35,641 nt of DNA, taken from assembly GCA_022768695.1 (NCBI GenBank), contig JALEPO010000184.1:1-35641 (forward strand). Direction: 5' to 3'. Positions 34,004 to 35,641 of this stretch are shown here, in pieces; the stretch's first letter is position 1, and the number at the start of each line of letters is the position of its first letter. Under the pieces are notes generated by a model. It searched no databases. It was given only the letters and a program-made list of their open reading frames with translations, and had not been told where the DNA came from. The position numbers and the translations under genes were made by a program. The DNA is from Clostridia bacterium. Lineage in GTDB: Bacteria > Bacillota > Clostridia > UBA1381.

Positions 34004-35540
34004 CCGATACACTATGGCGTCAATCGATAAGCCAAGACTACGCAAGGTAGCAGCGTATGCGAGAGTTTCAACAGATATGTTAGAACAGCTCACAAGCTAT
34101 GAAGCACAGATAGATTATTATACTAAATACATAAAGAATCACGAGGGTTGGGAGTTTGTCAAGGTTTATACCGATGAAGGTATTACAGGCACAAGTACGA
34201 AAAAACGTGACGGATTTAATGAAATGATAAAGGATGCTCTGGACGGTAAGATAGACCTTATTGTTACAAAGTCTGTTAGTCGATTTGCAAGAAATACGGT
34301 TGATTCGCTTTCGACAATACAGAAACTCAGAGATAACAATGTTGAATGTTATTTTGAGAAAGAAAATGTGTACACCTTTGACAGTAAGGGAGATTTACTA
34401 CTCACTTTTATGTCAGGAATGGCACAGGAAGAAGCTCGTAACATTTCCGAGAACACCACATGGGGACAGCGCAAACGATTCGCAGACGGCGACGTGACAT
34501 TCGCATATTCAAGGTTTCTCGGATATGACAAAGGCGAGAATGGCAAGCTCGTAATTAACGAAGAACAAGCCGAACTTGTCAGACGGATTTATACAATGTA
34601 TCTGCAGGGATACACTTTTTGCTCTATTGCAAGACGGCTTACCGAGGAAGGTATTCCAACGGTTACGGGAAAGACAAAATGGCGTGATACCATTATTAAA
34701 AGCATACTCACAAATGAAAAGTATAAGGGCGATGCACTTTTGCAAAAGTCATATACGGTAGATTTTTTAAGTAAGAAGGTAAAAAAGAATAATGGTGAAG
34801 TACAGCAGTATTATATTGAAGGAAATCATGAGGCAATTATAGAGCCTGAAACATTTGATGCGGTACAGTATTTGATAGAGAGTAGAAAAAACAGAAAAAG
34901 CGGTAAGGGTAATTCAAGCGTGTTTTCGGGCAGGGTGATTTGTGGAGATTGCGGCAGAAATTTCGGTTCAAAGGTATGGCATTCAAATAATAAATACCGC
35001 AGGGTTATATGGCAATGCAATAAAAAGTTTGAAAATAATAAAAAATGTACCACACCGCATTTCAGTGAACAAGAACTTCAGGAAAGGGTTATAAAAGCTA
35101 TAAATGAACTGATTCCTCAAAGAGAAAAAATGAAGGCTGAATTTGAGAGAATGAAACCATCGCTTGATACAGCAAAGCTTCAGGAAGAACTCATGGAGCT
35201 TAAAAGTAGAGCGGATAAAATTGCAGATGAAATGGATAAGATGATAGAACGAAATGCACGTCTTGCATTAAATCAAAATGAATTTAACAGTGAGTATTCC
35301 AAGCTTGAGAAAAAGTATTTAGCGTTAAGAAAGAAAATTGATGAAATAGCAGGTGAAATCACTAAACGTACAATCAGAAAAAAACAGACTGAAGAATTCT
35401 TCAAAATGCTTGACAGTTTAGAGTGTGAAGTGACAGAATTTGATGAAAAGCTGATTGTTACATTGGTTGATAAAATTATGGTTTATGGAAAATCCGATGT
35501 ACGAGTGACGTTTATAAATGGTGCGGAAATAACTGGATAA
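33966..35540 (+). CDS. Large serine recombinase 2
   Basis: The 524-residue protein has the nucleophile Ser35 in AAYARVSTDMLE, TKKRDGFNEMIKDA and VTKSVSRFARNTVDSL. A recombinase domain follows (about 180-300), then one zinc ribbon (CGDCGRNFGS ... CNKKFENNKKC) and a long lysine/glutamate-rich coiled coil (about 385-475), the part that mediates synapsis in large serine integrases. AGGAGG precedes the ATG within recombinase 1. The differing C-termini suggest two non-identical subunits working together, as with CcrA/CcrB of staphylococcal cassettes. That role is an analogy. Confidence 0.94.
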   Translation: MSKAVRIIPPTIDRYTMASIDKPRLRKVAAYARVSTDMLEQLTSYEAQIDYYTKYIKNHEGWEFVKVYTDEGITGTSTKKRDGFNEMIKDALDGKIDLIVTKSVSRFARNTVDSLSTIQKLRDNNVECYFEKENVYTFDSKGDLLLTFMSGMAQEEARNISENTTWGQRKRFADGDVTFAYSRFLGYDKGENGKLVINEEQAELVRRIYTMYLQGYTFCSIARRLTEEGIPTVTGKTKWRDTIIKSILTNEKYKGDALLQKSYTVDFLSKKVKKNNGEVQQYYIEGNHEAIIEPETFDAVQYLIESRKNRKSGKGNSSVFSGRVICGDCGRNFGSKVWHSNNKYRRVIWQCNKKFENNKKCTTPHFSEQELQERVIKAINELIPQREKMKAEFERMKPSLDTAKLQEELMELKSRADKIADEMDKMIERNARLALNQNEFNSEYSKLEKKYLALRKKIDEIAGEITKRTIRKKQTEEFFKMLDSLECEVTEFDEKLIVTLVDKIMVYGKSDVRVTFINGAEITG

Positions 35541-35554
35541 CGCTGAGCAACTGC

Positions 35555-35579
35555 GGCAGTCTGAATGGACTGCCTTTTT
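35555..35579 (+). terminator. Intrinsic terminator after recombinase 2
   Basis: GGCAGTC (35555-35561) and GACTGCC (35568-35574) form a stem followed by TTTTT. The remaining 60 bp to the window end hold nothing I can name. Confidence 0.82.
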
Positions 35580-35641
35580 GCGTGGATGGTTATTTTCAAT
35601 AATCCAATAAGTTAAGTGAAAGATGTCAATATAAAAAATTA

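Larger units (their letters stand above)
31853..35574 (+). mobile_element. Integration module: HTH/zinc-ribbon gene plus two serine recombinase genes
   Basis: Three same-strand genes, two of them overlapping large serine recombinases, indicate one end of an integrated element (genomic island, prophage-like or integrative element) or its remnant. No att sites, transfer genes or phage genes are visible, and the element must extend right of the window if it is intact. The two small genes at 31026-31465 may or may not belong to it. Confidence 0.6.

Overview
The window looks like the chromosome of a low-GC Gram-positive anaerobe of the class Clostridia. The reasons are its A+T-rich sequence, strong AGGAGG-type ribosome binding sites, frequent GTG and TTG starts, anaerobic-type corrin genes, an infC-rpmI-rplT operon with a structured leader, a GPH-type sugar transporter, and tandem serine recombinases with a small HTH/zinc-ribbon partner. 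The genus cannot be fixed from the sequence alone.

Region 1 (1-11532, + strand) is most of a cobalamin operon, entered inside its upstream part. The order is cobJ/cbiH (3' end), cobK, a cbiE-cbiT fusion, cbiA, cobT, cobU, [leader RNA] cobS, a short second cobU homologue, cobC, [hairpin leader] cbiB, cobD, cobQ/cbiP, cobA and cbiC. It covers late corrin-ring steps, amidation, adenosylation, aminopropanol attachment and lower-ligand assembly. Many genes overlap by 1-16 bases, so translation is probably coupled. Region 2 (11529-15081) holds lactate dehydrogenase (-), the infC-rpmI-rplT operon (+, infC starting at ATA) and mnmA (-).

Region 3 (15098-20640, - strand) reads right to left. It has mntP, then a secreted protein, an ABC ATPase, an ABC-2 permease, a sensor kinase and, beyond 450 bp of palindromic repeats, its likely response regulator, which is followed closely by mnmA. 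Four helically phased TATAAAC-type direct repeats lie upstream of the secreted-protein gene and are a good candidate for the regulator's binding site. Region 4 (20719-30890) is carbohydrate-related: malQ, a HAD phosphatase, a DUF5067-like lipoprotein, a lactose-type operon (GPH transporter, GH2 beta-galactosidase, truncated phosphotransferase-like ORF) with a divergent AraC regulator, and a ROK glucokinase. Region 5 (30965-35641) has two small unknown genes and a module of one HTH/zinc-ribbon protein plus two overlapping large serine recombinases, probably part of an integrated element running off the right edge.

The most interesting observation is an RNA-like element found twice, immediately upstream of the start codons of cobS (about 5034-5121) and mntP (about 20500-20561, minus strand). 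Each has a CCTTATC / G(A/G)TAAGG hairpin whose TGCCCAC loop exactly complements a downstream GTGGGCA next to the ribosome binding site. The one difference in the stem keeps pairing, and the rest of the leaders diverge. This suggests a shared pseudoknotted or two-state translational switch joining cobalamin synthesis and manganese export. I do not recognise it as a known riboswitch class.
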